Assembly: GCA_022478985.1 (NCBI GenBank)
Contig: JAKSZP010018560.1
Location: 1-64,000, forward strand
DNA: 64,000 nucleotides
Source of the DNA: Massospora cicadina
Lineage: Eukaryota > Entomophthoromycota > Entomophthoromycetes > Entomophthorales > Entomophthoraceae
Direction of reading: 5' to 3'
Every line of letters begins with the position of its first letter. The stretch's first letter is position 1. The notes below the pieces were generated by a model. That model was not told the origin of the DNA. It saw only the letters and a list, made by a program, of their open reading frames with translations, and did not search any database. The position numbers and the translations under genes are program-made. This document shows positions 11,289-21,060 of this stretch, in pieces.

Positions 11289-12562
11289 TTAAGGTGGAAT
11301 TTTGGCAGGATTGTAGGTGAGCGACTTGGTCCCAATTGATGCTTGGGCGCATTGGTCAGGTGAAACCAATTCTCCCATTGGGTGTTCAGCTTGTGTGGCC
11401 CAATCAGCTTGAGCGTCCCAATCTGATTGGTTGAGGGATTTGCAAGCTGCTTTCACTGCAAAAGTCTCAATGTCCTCCTGGAGCTGGGCTGGCAGGATTG
11501 CAGATGCGGTCTTGGCAGCCTCCTTGGCCACCACCTTGCGGGCCTGATTGGCCTTATTCCACTCTTGTGGGGACACTGGTTTTACTAAAATGTAACATCC
11601 TTGCGGGCCTGATTGGCCTTATTCCACTCTTGTGGGGACACTGATTTTACTAAAATGTAACATCCTTGCGTTCCCCACGGGAAGGCTGCATTAGAATCTA
11701 GTGTTGGTTCATAGTGGGCTTCTGCACCGCCCATTGAATCTGAGATAATTTCTTGATGAGTAATGCCCTCCTTGATAGGGCAGGTGTGGGCCTTGTGGCC
11801 AAAAGTGCGACCAAACGTGCAGAAGGGAGGTGCAATATCCACGGTGATCCTGAATGGATGGGTGTTTTGCCCATCAATTTTGACATAAGTGGTATGAGGG
11901 ATTTGGGTCAAATCCTCCACTATCCCCTCAGATGGAGTTAGGACAGCAATCACTTTTCCTGTGCACAGGTTTGTCATTAGCATGTAACGCTGCATTTTGA
12001 AGGATTATATTTCGCCATATATGGTAAGCCCAGCCTTCAGGTGGTGCTTGATAACGGTGCACTTGACCGTTGTGGGTAGGAAGTCAAAAGTCATGAAAAT
12101 TTGGTTTGATTTAGTCCATCGGGTGCACTTTGTTTTTATTACCCATTGACTGTCTGGGAGGTCTACTACTACGCACACCTTTGCAGCTTCATCTGCCACT
12201 TCCTTCTTTTTGAAGCCAAGATCCAGCCAACTGCATGACATGGAGTGGTGTGAAACGTACACCACATTTGGGAAATGTGTGTGTACATCTCCACAAAACA
12301 TCTCCTAAAGCGCCGTTTGCTGAATATCCAGGAAAACATGCACCCCATGTTCCACCGACGATAGTGGTTGGGAGTGTGGCGTATTGATGAACTGGTTGCA
12401 ATGTGCTTGCCAAGCCAAAATTTCTGGGAAAATGGTAACCGCCGGTTTTTTATTACCTATTATATCTATTCCGCCGGACTTGCTGGGGCATTTACAAAAT
12501 TTGGTTGACATGGGGCCAACACCTGTGCCCTTAACTTTACTCGCCCAACTGCTCCCCAACAT
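11289..12562 (-). pseudogene. LINE ORF1 (nucleic-acid-binding protein), degenerate
   Basis: Minus-strand frames 12305-12562, 12005-12301, 11585-11995 and 11289-11576 together make ORF1. A zinc knuckle is visible as CTFGRTFGHKAHTC, that is C-x2-G-x4-H-x4-C with the second Cys changed to Gly. The segment before it is a charged RNA-binding-type region. A 65-bp tandem duplication (11534-11663) shifts the frame near the C terminus. ORF1 proteins coat the LINE RNA. About 210 bases then separate it from the ORF2 start, with no recognisable feature. Confidence 0.7.
11534..11663. repeat. 65-bp tandem duplication inside LINE ORF1
   Basis: Two almost identical 65-bp units start CCTTGCGGGCCTGATTGG at 11534 and 11599; a third copy starts at 11664 and stops after seven bases. 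The two differ at one visible position (ACTGGTTTT versus ACTGATTTT). As 65 is not a multiple of three, the duplication breaks the frame. Confidence 0.9.
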
Positions 12563-12658
12563 TGGGCGCCAACTAATCTCCTCGATGAGATTATCAAACT
12601 TTACCTAGACTTGAATTGAATTTGTTGCAAAAGTAATTGCAACGAGAGAGAAAAGTTT

Positions 12659-12671
12659 TAAAGAAAGCAAT
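12659..12671. repeat. LINE target-site duplication, right copy
   Basis: This is an exact copy of the 13 bases at 7312-7324; element A sequence resumes here. Confidence 0.85.
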
Positions 12672-13664
12672 GTAGAGTACTGAATTTAAGAATGATCAGC
12701 TATATAAAACAATTGATGACAAATGGTTTTTATTCTTAAAAATTAATGCTCAGAAATCATTTGAGCCACACATAAATTCATAGTCCATGGAGGCCTAATG
12801 AAGACTATGGATCATTTTCACCAGTACTATAATTAGGTTTGATTAACTACGATGTTGCGGACTATCTGGCCTGCAGTGTGGAATTCCAACTCCACAAAAC
12901 GCACAAGGATGTAGTGGGATACAGGCTAGTACTCCCTGGTTTCACGTGATATATGGTGTCCTTAGATGTAATGGGACAGTTGAGTGCCAGTACTGGGGCG
13001 TATATTATATTTTGGCGTGATAAACCATCTAACTAAATGGGTTGAAATGAAAGCCCTGAGTAGAGTAGATGCTATGAGTACAAAAAAATTTCTTTTGGAC
13101 CAAGTGGTATCTCAGAATGGATGCCCTCAAGTTCTACTAGCTAACAATTGGATTAGCATCACGTCCTATGTGATTCCAAGTTTAAATTAATTATGGTAAT
13201 CTGATGGAGTAGTGTCCATTCCCTATTTCCCAGAAACAAATGGGATGGTGGAGAGAGTACATGTAACTCTATCCGCAATGCTACAAAAATTTGTCACAGT
13301 GAAAACTTACACTTGGGGCCTATCTGAGGTCAATGACCTTCCCCTACAACATCAGTTATCATTCAGCTACAGGGAAAACGCCGTTCAAATTACTATATGG
13401 ATTAAAGGCTGCATTATCGCCAATTTTGTACTCACCACTGAACCAGAATTTAGAGATGAGTGCCAAACACTGCCTAAATGACTAGTTAATATTACTGTCA
13501 ATCAACAATATCAGGCATTTGATAAAACTCTGAAAGAGAGGATCACCACAAAGAAAATGGAAGACAAGATTTGCCCCATGTTGAAAGAATACCACTTGGG
13601 ATATAGGGTATCCTATTGTGACACCCATGAGATCAGGGGAAAAAGTTGGATGCCATATGGTCAG
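12672..13664 (+). pseudogene. Element A integrase, main part, degenerate
   Basis: The catalytic core is spread over several frames. INHLTKWVEMKAL (12984-13190 frame) matches the AIDHLTKW block with Asp changed to Asn; LLANNW replaces LLxDNG, so the second catalytic Asp is also Asn; and ETNGMVERV (13212-13481 frame) keeps the catalytic Glu. Both changes are G-to-A transitions of GAT/GAC. The C-terminal part leads into a GPY-type module that is cut at 13664 by a solo LTR. Integrase would insert the cDNA; this copy is inactive. Confidence 0.75.
13660..13664. repeat. Target-site duplication GTCAG, left copy
   Basis: GTCAG precedes the LTR start TGTCATGATT and is repeated exactly at 14434-14438. 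Confidence 0.8.
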
Positions 13665-14433
13665 TGTCATGATTCTCCCTTTATTGGGTGAAGCCTCTTT
13701 CTTTTTTTTTAGTACTAGATGGTCCGGGTGAAGCCTCTTTCTAGGGGTCACGCCTTGCTAATAAGCAACTATAAGTAAATGCTGAATCAGGCTCCTCATT
13801 TAATTAAGGTGAGCCCAACTCAAAATATTAAAATTTTCCCTAATAATTACTAAAATTAATTTATAGGTTCAAATTGACACCAGTGACTAAAGCTGAAGAT
13901 GTTAAATATATAAAATAGTACATGATAACAGAAAACTATTGTTTTGACGTGAAATCTAATCATATGGTCATTTTAGGTTATTCAGACGATTAAGCTGAGG
14001 TTTTCAATAAATTGAGCAAGTGATGATGTTTCCGCCAATTATAATCTATATTTTAAACTATTAGGAATAATCCTCGATAGTATTTCAAATCTTATGGTTG
14101 TTGGCAACTACAAACCTAGAATATCTAATTCCCAAAAATACTAGTAATATTATTTATATATATTTATCACAACTGATGCCAAAATTTCCCTTATTCTAGA
14201 TGCTTATCGCCCAAATCCTACTACCTGCCTTTACATTGACTCTCCCTCCTATCCCACTTTTATCCTTGAGGGACTATAGATACCTTGAGGCTCAACTTCA
14301 ATAAAACTATCGTTTCTCTTAACCTCTTAGTCCTATTGTAGCTTTCCTCAGCCCTTAGGGCCTAAAACACTGTGAGCTTTGGTGCCCTGAATCAATATAG
14401 GGCCAGTTAGTATTAAATCCTCATATCCTGACA
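13665..14433 (+). mobile_element. Solo LTR, 769 bp, in element A integrase
   Basis: It starts TGTCATGATT, ends ATATCCTGACA and is flanked by exact GTCAG duplications. Near 14302 it has CAATAAAAC, a polyadenylation-like signal, consistent with an LTR. Joining the flanks restores the integrase C-terminal module, so the orientation of insertion is seen but the strand is assigned only from the AATAAA. I did not find its internal region in the window; recombination between two LTRs would leave such a solo copy. Confidence 0.78.
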
Positions 14434-14560
14434 GTCAGGTATGTCAAAATTATTGCCAAGTCGGTGACTAATGCATATATGATTAAAAATATTAGGATGG
14501 ACTTAGTTAAATAAAGACCATGCAATTTACTTAAAGTATTGAACTTAGGAGAAAAAACAA
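14434..14560 (+). pseudogene. Element A integrase C-terminal end
   Basis: After the solo LTR the frame reads YVKIIAKSVTNAYMIKN, which parallels FEVLEKMGVDAYTIKD in element B (about 22160-22230). This is the strand pattern of the GPY/F module that ends many Ty3 integrases. The reading frame is lost soon after. Confidence 0.6.
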
Positions 14561-14869
14561 TAAAGGAAAAAAATGAGAAAAAGATAAAAAAAATACTAAG
14601 AGAAAAATATATATAAAAAAGATGAAAAAAGTACATATAATCAATAATATTTACATTTTATTTTGATTACAGTAATTAGCATCAACAGTGGTCCCACCTG
14701 CCCAAAATAAAGAGGAGGGGGAAGATATGACAAAGAAAGCTGTTGCCATCAGCAGGACCATATTGGGCTGTAACTGAGTCCGCTAGGATGAAGTTCTGAG
14801 GCGCTTAAATGAATAAATAATTTGGCAAGATCAGGATGAACTGAAACTAGATCCACCTTGGAGGCCCCA
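14561..14869. other. Unassigned stretch, purine-rich
   Basis: A purine-rich run (about 14545-14640) is followed by ordinary sequence containing GAGGAGGGGGAAGA near 14711, which could be a polypurine tract. I see no coding domain. It probably belongs to the 3' internal end of element A. Confidence 0.35.
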
Positions 14870-15449
14870 TGTTTTAATTATAATATGACTGGATTGATAA
14901 GCCCTAAGTTGTTTCAGCATAATGTTAGAATCCACTGAGTCTGATTATTAGTACTATTAATTGAACGCCTTAGGATGAGGTGATATTGGGTTGAGTAATA
15001 TTGGATCACTATAAAGCAGGCAATAAGGTAATGTCAATGATTAAAAAATAATGAGATGCCGATGTATGACAGATAGTGAGTAGATCGCCTCAAATTTGGA
15101 TGATTATGAATTAAATCCATAGTAACTTTTGCCAGAACCAATGAGATGCAGCGGAGCAAATTACCTAAGCAAAATGGTCAGTATCAACTGAAATTTAAGA
15201 TATCAGTGAGATATGTAGATTGGAAGAGGAGGTTTGTTAGTAGGTTAGAGCAAGCGGAACAGAGAGAATCAGCTGTATATATTAATTTAAATAAAAGAGT
15301 GTCTTTAGGGGTAATTGCTCCACGTTTAGTAAAGTTATTATGCTATTTTGAGAATGACAATCATCATATCATTGGTCCTATTGCTCAGTGGGCTTAACCC
15401 TTTTTAAAACCTCTTTGGCGTATCTCCAAGAACTGCTGATTTTGTAACA
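14870..15449 (+). repeat. Element B left LTR, 580 bp
   Basis: It begins TGTTTTAATTATAATATGACTGG and ends TTTTGTAACA, just before the primer-binding site. Most of its length is matched at 22308-22887, for instance GATAAGCCCTAAGTTGTTT and GATCGCCTCAAATTTGG. A short open frame at 15146-15397 is an LTR artefact. Confidence 0.85.
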
Positions 15450-15450
15450 G

Positions 15451-15468
15451 TGGTGCTCACTACAGGGG
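15451..15468 (+). other. Primer-binding site of element B
   Basis: TGGTGCTCACTACAGGGG lies one base after the LTR. It is the clearest version of the shared primer-binding string in this window. Confidence 0.75.
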
Positions 15469-15479
15469 CCAATTGATCA

Positions 15480-16700
15480 ATTACACAAAATAAATTTTTA
15501 AGTCGCTGGCCATGGTGCATCAGGCTTGCATGGATAGGGGATCTTCATGACATACTACCCCAGTTAAATACGTGGAACTCAAACTTGCCTTAGACGCTGT
15601 GCTAAAAAGCATGGCAAGATTTTTCAGGAGGTTTGTAGTGATAAGTTGCCTCTGTTAATCATGATGGAAAATTCATAGGTTCTTTAAGCAATAAGTTTAC
15701 AATGGAAGGAGCCTCTGACTGACAGAATGCAAAACCATTAATATCCACCTTGGACGTTGGAAGCGCTGACCAAGTCACTTGTTATCTTTCAAACAGTTTG
15801 TATTTATGCCGTGAAGTGAAGGATATGGCGTTGTGGTTGTTTGGGGGTACTGCAAATAAGTCACAGATGAAGGCTTAATTCTTGACCATCAGGTTTCAGC
15901 ATAATGTGACTCTCACTGAGTTTGCTGATCAATTCATGGCGGAAGCCCACATGTTAATTGGAGCAGGGATTTTATCTGAATCTGAAATTTTCATTACAAT
16001 GACCTTCACTATGAAGCCATACCACGAACTGTACAACGTCATGCCATGATGTTAGATGGAGATGTACCATTGCATAAATTTTCAGTTCTTGCACTGTACA
16101 TCCATTAACTTCCATCTACCCAATACAGTGCTGAACCTTTTTGCTACTGTCTCCAGACCATCTTAGTTGGTGAAATTCGCCTGTCTGGTTGAGATTTAGC
16201 CAATTTAACTCCAGTGGTTAAACGTCCACCACATAATTGCTTATTGTCAATGGTCTAACTACCGCTCTGGGCCTGATTTTACTGACTGGCAGCCATCATT
16301 CTATTGCCCAATTTCTGTTTACGCAAGCACCTTCAGTACAGCTTCCCGCATGAACCAACTTACATACACAAGGATGCAGTCCCTATGGGGTGATTTGTAT
16401 TAAATGTGGTCTCCATGAGCACCTGACATGAAGTTGCTTAATTAATGGGTCTAGTATGTACAGCAGGATCAATGTGATTAGGGAAAAGTCAGATGAAAGA
16501 GATGGGGTTTTCTACCTCCGCTATCCCAAATTCAAACATTTCACCTGGATCTACTGATGTATATGCAGCGAAAGCCCCCAGTATGATGATACATTCCTAT
16601 ATCAGCAGCTGGTGGTGGAACAAATGTGCTGACTAAAACACAAGTTAATAACACGGCGGATGCCTGATCTCTAGGGCACCCAAAGCCATACATATGTTAA
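15480..16700 (+). pseudogene. Element B gag, degenerate
   Basis: The capsid region is broken into short frames. FxxxVTLTEFADQF-like residues near 15895-15940 match the VTLxEFA / NPMEFANWF block of element D Gag (53161-53200). A zinc knuckle is readable at 16396-16437 as CIKCGLHEHLT, one stop codon, then S and C: C-x2-C-x4-H-x4-C with a TGA in the last spacer. All four metal ligands are kept. The product would be the particle protein. Confidence 0.7.
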
Positions 16701-16930
16701 ATTTTTGAACAAAGTTCTTTGGACAAACTGGAACCGTCTGAAGATGCACTTTTCCTGAGAGGATTAGACTTTTCCTTTCCAGTGGACGTTATTGTTAAGG
16801 GGTACCCTAAAGTCAGTGAGGTTTTATGAGCTTCCTCAGAAAAAGTGATCCTTTGAATGTCCATGTAGTAAATAGTCAACATTCATCTTACTCAGAGTTT
16901 ACCTACTGTGACAATGTTGTAGCAAAAACC
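16701..16930 (+). other. Gag to protease spacer of element B
   Basis: No domain is recognisable. A minus-strand open frame (16697-16882) here has no support and is ignored. Confidence 0.4.
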
Positions 16931-17220
16931 TGAGTTCGCACTATAATAGATATGAGAGCTCTAGATAACATAGTCTCCACTAAGATAGTGGCAAACTTAA
17001 CATTTAAACCTGATGTGGAACATCAAATGGTGTATGGGACTGCTGGGGCAGAAAACATGGTCTCTGAGGGAGCTTACAACGCGCTTTTATTGCTGTTTGG
17101 TTCTTTTGTTGTTGCAGCTCCAGAGGTAGTATTACTGAAAGCAATTTTGACCTGTTGATTGGAACAGCTTTTATGTGACACTATGTACTGTTGATATGAT
17201 AAGGAAGACCTTCAAGATTT
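16931..17220 (+). pseudogene. Element B protease, active site lost
   Basis: The frame 16952-17158 follows IIDMRALDNIVS, where functional relatives have a DSG or DTG triad followed by two or three residues and an Asn. Here Asp is followed by Met-Arg. The rest, with VYGTAGAEN and a VVAAPEV strand, matches proteases of A, D and E. With the DSG changed the enzyme would be inactive. Confidence 0.65.
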
Positions 17221-17299
17221 GGGGGTAATGGTTCCCAATTTATTTCACCTCCAGCGGAGTGCCAAAAGACTCAGTGCACATGGGACATATTAGCCTTGC

Positions 17300-17720
17300 C
17301 TAAACTGATGGGGTGATTCTGGTTCAATACCATTGGCTTAGGAGCAAGACAAAGGCCCTTCCCCATCAAATATATGAATATCAAGGGCTACCGCTCATAG
17401 TTGCTGGCCCTATATCCATCCACTCTGGGCACCAAGTGATAATAAGCAATGAGTTAGAGGTAGAAGTACCTGCTTGGTTTTATGGGGAGGTTATTAGGCC
17501 CTATCAGTGGTTGTGGTTTGAGCCTCATGTGGCTCCAGGTATTATACTCCTGGGACATAGGGGTCAAGGTTTTAGTGATAAATCTCCAGAATAGACCCAT
17601 GAGAGTCCACTGGCACCAAATAGTGGCATATTTACATTAGAACTCAGTCGAGGAGGTCCTCCAGGTTCACAAGTTTGGGTCACTGGATGAATTTAGTCTG
17701 CCCATCAAACTGCAGCTCGG
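17300..17720 (+). pseudogene. Element B dUTPase-like domain
   Basis: The frame 17313-17594 reads ISIHSGHQVIISNELEVEVP, then a FEPHVAPGIILLGHRGQGF stretch. Compared with trimeric dUTPases, the PGIIDxDYRG motif 3 is recognisable as PGIILLGHRG, with the Asp and Tyr lost. Upstream residues fit the preceding beta strands. In elements D and E the same position carries clearer copies (RILDPAYAG and GILDPAYQR). The domain lies between protease and reverse transcriptase. Function would be removal of dUTP, or a structural role if only the fold is kept. Identification is by motif and position. Confidence 0.55.
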
Positions 17721-17739
17721 CATAGTGGCAGTCATACCA

Positions 17740-18439
17740 CATGGAAATTTAGTTGGGTTATTGGAAGAACAGAAAGATCAGGCGGAAGCTTTATTTTAAA
17801 AATATAAGGAGATGTTTGCTGTTGATGATTATTATTTAGGGTGCACATGCAGGGTGGTACATTAATTGGACACTGGGGACCATCCTCTCATCAAATCTCA
17901 GCCAGTCCTCCAATTAGGGCAGCTGATGAGGTTGTCACTAGGGAAATCAAAAAGCTGCTGAAGCAAGGGATGCTCAAACTATCAATGAGTCCATGGGCTT
18001 TGCTTGTTCTAATTGTAAAAAAGAAGGACGGCACCAACTGCATAGTATTAGACCACCAGAAGCTCAATAGTATAACCAAGAAGGATTCATACCCCTTTCT
18101 ACAGATCAACAATGCTTTGGATTGGTTAGGGGGAGCTTGTTACTTTTCAGTGATGGATTTAAATCCAGTTATTAGAAAATCAAGTTGCACACAGCAGAAC
18201 AGGAAAAATGTGCCATTATCACGTCCAAGGGGCTTTTTCAACCGACCTTTATGCCCCAAGGGCTGTGTAACGCCCTAACTAAATTTCAATGGGCTATGGA
18301 TAAATATTCTCAGTGACCTGAAGCTGTTGTGTGTCCTTGTGTACTTTGACAATATCAATGTCTTTTACCATACATTTTCTGAGCATATTAACCATTTGGA
18401 GGAGGTATTCCATCAGCTGGCTGAGGCCAACATCAAGAT
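17740..18439 (+). pseudogene. Element B reverse transcriptase, first part
   Basis: Recognisable blocks are the LLKQGMLKLSMSPWA segment, IVKKKDGTNCIVLDHQKLN, ITKKDSYPF and FSVMDL, followed in a shifted frame by an LCNALTKFQWAMD-like block. The active site YxDD reads YFDN at 18342-18353, so the second catalytic Asp is Asn (GAC or GAT to AAT). The sequence is then interrupted at 18440 by an ORF1-only LINE and resumes at 20341. Confidence 0.8.
18423..18439. repeat. 17-bp target-site duplication, left copy
   Basis: GAGGCCAACATCAAGAT occurs here and, exactly, at 20341-20357. Element B reverse transcriptase is colinear across the two copies. Confidence 0.92.
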
Positions 18440-20340
18440 ATTGTTTGATTGAGGCGAGCTGACCAGGGGACGAACAATACTGAAACTAATACTCCAAAAC
18501 TAACATGACTAAAAATTAAAATTCAAGGTGCCTCCCTTTTGGGCAGAAAAACACAAAAAGGAAAAATTAACCTACCAGGTAGCACAGTGGTGATTTGCTT
18601 ATCCCATCATGGTGGATAAGGAGGAGGGATCAGGCAGATCATTATCATCATCAGGCTCAGCATTAGAGATGCGCATCAATGCTGAGAGCAAGGGGGTTGT
18701 GGCATCCGCTGGGTGAGGATTGAGATGAAGTATACAGTCGTTTTGATCGACAATTTTGGACTGGATAAAAGCCTCTATGAGTTCAGCAACGTGGTGTTCA
18801 GCTTAGATGCAGGTGTTGAGAAGTTGTTCCATTTTTGCAATATTAGCTCTTGTGGTGTGTGTGGATTCAGAAAATTCTGCCAATTCTGCAACATACTTGA
18901 TAGAGGTGGTGACAGTTTCATATAGCTGTTGGATTTCCTCTTTTGAGGTAAGAGAAAAATTGGGGGGGAATGATGGGTGTGCAGCTCTTTTTTAAATCAT
19001 GTGGCTGATTTTGCACACATTTTGCGAGTAGGGAGTTTTGGGAATGGCCACCATGGCCGCGGAAAGCTGGTGGTCACTTTGGAAAAAGGCTTTGGGTTTG
19101 TGGACTTATCAGTTGTTCATGGCTGAGGCATCAAAGTCTGAATTCAGATAAGGTGTTAAATCAATTGGGTTACTTGGTGGTGGGAATTTTCACCAAATTC
19201 AGTTATTACATTCAGTAATTTCCAGGTTTTTAGTTAGTTTGGGAAGATTGGGCTGTAGGTGATTTTGGTTGGGTATGTTTTGGGGTGGGAGACCTTCTGG
19301 ATCGAACATGGATCCAATCCTGATCCCTATTGGTTGTCATGGGTGTGCATTGGCTAGCTTGGGCTTGAGGTGCTAGATTTGTTTCTAATTTTAGTTCATG
19401 GTCTGTGGGTGAGGAAACAACCAAAATCCTCACTTGAATGCTATCAGTGTGGCCTCATGGGTGGAGTTGGCCGTATTTTTAGGGTATAAATTATATTGGC
19501 ATGTCTTTTTGATGTGGTCCAATTCATAGCAAAGGAGGAAAATTGTGCAATTGTTGTCAGTGCGGGCCCAAAAGAAATGGCCAGGTGCAGATGGGATATA
19601 GGCACGCGGTGAGATATGCTGGGCCATGTTCAGCTTGTGGGGGTTGATGGTGGCCATTGCCCAAGATTCCATGAGGCGTTCAGCACCACTTGGTACAATA
19701 AATTTGAGTATAGGGTTTTCACCATATGTGGACAACACTGACATCAACTCCTCATAAAGTGTTTGAGGAGGAAGGTGTGGGGTGAGGTTTGCAAAGGTTA
19801 CCACAAAAGTGGTGTCATCTGGGAGGCGTGTTTGGGTGGTGGTTATGGGGGTATTTTTATAAATTAATGACATAGCTGCTGCAGCAGCTGCGTCCTCTTT
19901 GGTGGTTAATACATTATCAAATTAGCCCTTGTAAGGATGGAAGTTGATGAACCCTGCTGGTGCAAAGGTGGCCATTGCCAGCTCAATTATCGCTTTGTCA
20001 GCATATTGGAAGATGCATCTGTACTCAATGCAGAGGCAAAAGCGAATATTGGATCAGGATAGGACTATGGGGTGGGGGGTTGGGTGGGCTTGTGTGAGGT
20101 GGAGAGCAAAGTCCTTTGGAGAGACATAGAAGCTGGATGTATTTGGCAGACTGGACGAGCCAGTCTGCACGCGTTTGCCTGCTATGTGGTAAAAACTAGC
20201 AGGTGGAGCACCGTTGCCTCATGCTGGGGCAGCAGGAGGTGGCTTCAAGGACATAAATTAGGAGATTGGTGTGGTGAGGAGGTAGTGGAAATTGACTTGT
20301 TTTCTAAAATTTGCTCAAAATTGATGTCAAGCATAAAGAA
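18440..20340 (-). mobile_element. ORF1-only LINE derivative no. 1, inserted in element B
   Basis: This is a 1.90-kb insertion with an exact 17-bp duplication. On the minus strand it has a 5' leader, an ORF1 with a degenerate zinc knuckle, a further basic C-terminal region, and a 3' end GTATTGTTCGTCCCCTGGTCAGCT followed by a short non-A tail. That 3' end closely matches the LINE 3' end at 2195-2220 and 7340-7370. There is no room for ORF2. It looks like a non-autonomous element mobilised by the LINE machinery. Two more copies are at 38900-40774 and about 60680-62340. Confidence 0.82.
19230..19940 (-). pseudogene. ORF1 of non-autonomous LINE no. 1
   Basis: The minus-strand frame 19430-19873 includes PDDTTFVVTFANLTPHLPP and TLYEELMSVLSTYGENPIL, shared with copy no. 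3 (61879-62061). It then has FFWARTDN and a knuckle-like FLLCYELDHIKKTC: one Cys, the His and the last Cys are in place, the first Cys is lost. The next frame, 19230-19433, has DQDWIHVRSRRSPTP, typical of the basic tail after the ORF1 knuckle. By family it would bind LINE RNA. Frameshifts join the parts. Confidence 0.65.
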
Positions 20341-20357
20341 GAGGCCAACATCAAGAT
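20341..20357. repeat. 17-bp target-site duplication, right copy
   Basis: This is an exact repeat of 18423-18439. Confidence 0.92.
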
Positions 20358-20650
20358 CAAACCTTGGAAATTTTACTTTTTCAAGGATCAGCTGGAGTAC
20401 CTTGGCTTTGTGGTATATGTGAAAGGGCTGAAATCCCAACCAGCCAAGGTGGAGGCTATTTGTGAAATGATTACGCCTAACAGTAAGTGGGACAATCAGA
20501 TATTTTTGGGGATGGTCAGCTACTATTGCTTCTTCATACTTAAATTTGGTCGTATTGGAGTACTGCTCTTTAAGTTACCAAAAATGATGCCCTGTTCAAA
20601 TGGACAGAACTCCGTCAACACTTTTTTGATACACTTTGGATGGCGCTAAT
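20341..20650 (+). pseudogene. Element B reverse transcriptase, C-terminal part
   Basis: The frame 20311-20649 resumes at the right duplication with EANIKIKPWKFYFFKDQLEYLGFVV, the reverse transcriptase thumb segment that precedes the connection to RNase H. Then IFLGMVSYYCFFI corresponds to FLGMVGYYRQFI in element D. This is strong evidence that the LINE derivative split one gene. Confidence 0.85.
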
Positions 20651-21060
20651 CAGTGTGCCAGTATTGCATTATCCAAACTATAATAAAGAGTTCATCTTTC
20701 AAATGGATGTGTCCATTCCACTATTGGGGCGGTATTATCTCAAAAAGACAAATGAGGGGAGGAGCACCCTGTAGCATACTGTAGTCGGAGCTTGAACAGC
20801 TATGAACACAATTATACTTTGACCAAGTGGGAGTGCTTAGCAGTGATCTTTGCATATAAGCAATTTTGGGTGTAATTGCATGGGGTGAAGTTAAAAGTAG
20901 TAATGGATCACGCTTTGTTATGCTGATTGCAGAACCTTAAGAAGCCTTAAGAGCGCCTAGCCCGAGGGGCCCTCAAACTTCAGGCTTATGACTTTAAGAT
21001 CCTCCACTGACCTGGAGCAAAACACTAGAACGCTGTTTTCTTGTTAAGATTACCAACAAT
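20651..21060 (+). pseudogene. Element B RNase H, degenerate
   Basis: Blocks in several frames: a YNKEFIFQMDVS-like strand where relatives have FTDAS, then EHPVAYCSRSLN and YNYTLTKWECLAVIFAYKQF, and VVMDHALLC for the TDHASL block. The first catalytic Asp region is altered. RNase H would remove the RNA strand of the replication intermediate. Confidence 0.65.

Larger units (their letters stand above)
7325..12658 (-). mobile_element. Full-length L1-like LINE, minus strand, dead
   Basis: This 5.33-kb insertion is flanked by an exact 13-bp duplication (7312-7324 and 12659-12671) and splits Ty3 element A between RNase H and integrase. On the minus strand it holds ORF1 with a degenerate zinc knuckle, ORF2 with an AP-like endonuclease, reverse transcriptase and C-terminal CCHC motif, then a 3' end reading CCCTGGTCAGCCTTTCCCTGAATAAATTTAATTAA in two adjoining parts. 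A 5.3-kb body with a duplication at both ends suggests a full or nearly full-length insertion. Stops, frameshifts and a lost catalytic Asp show it is now inactive. Confidence 0.88.
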
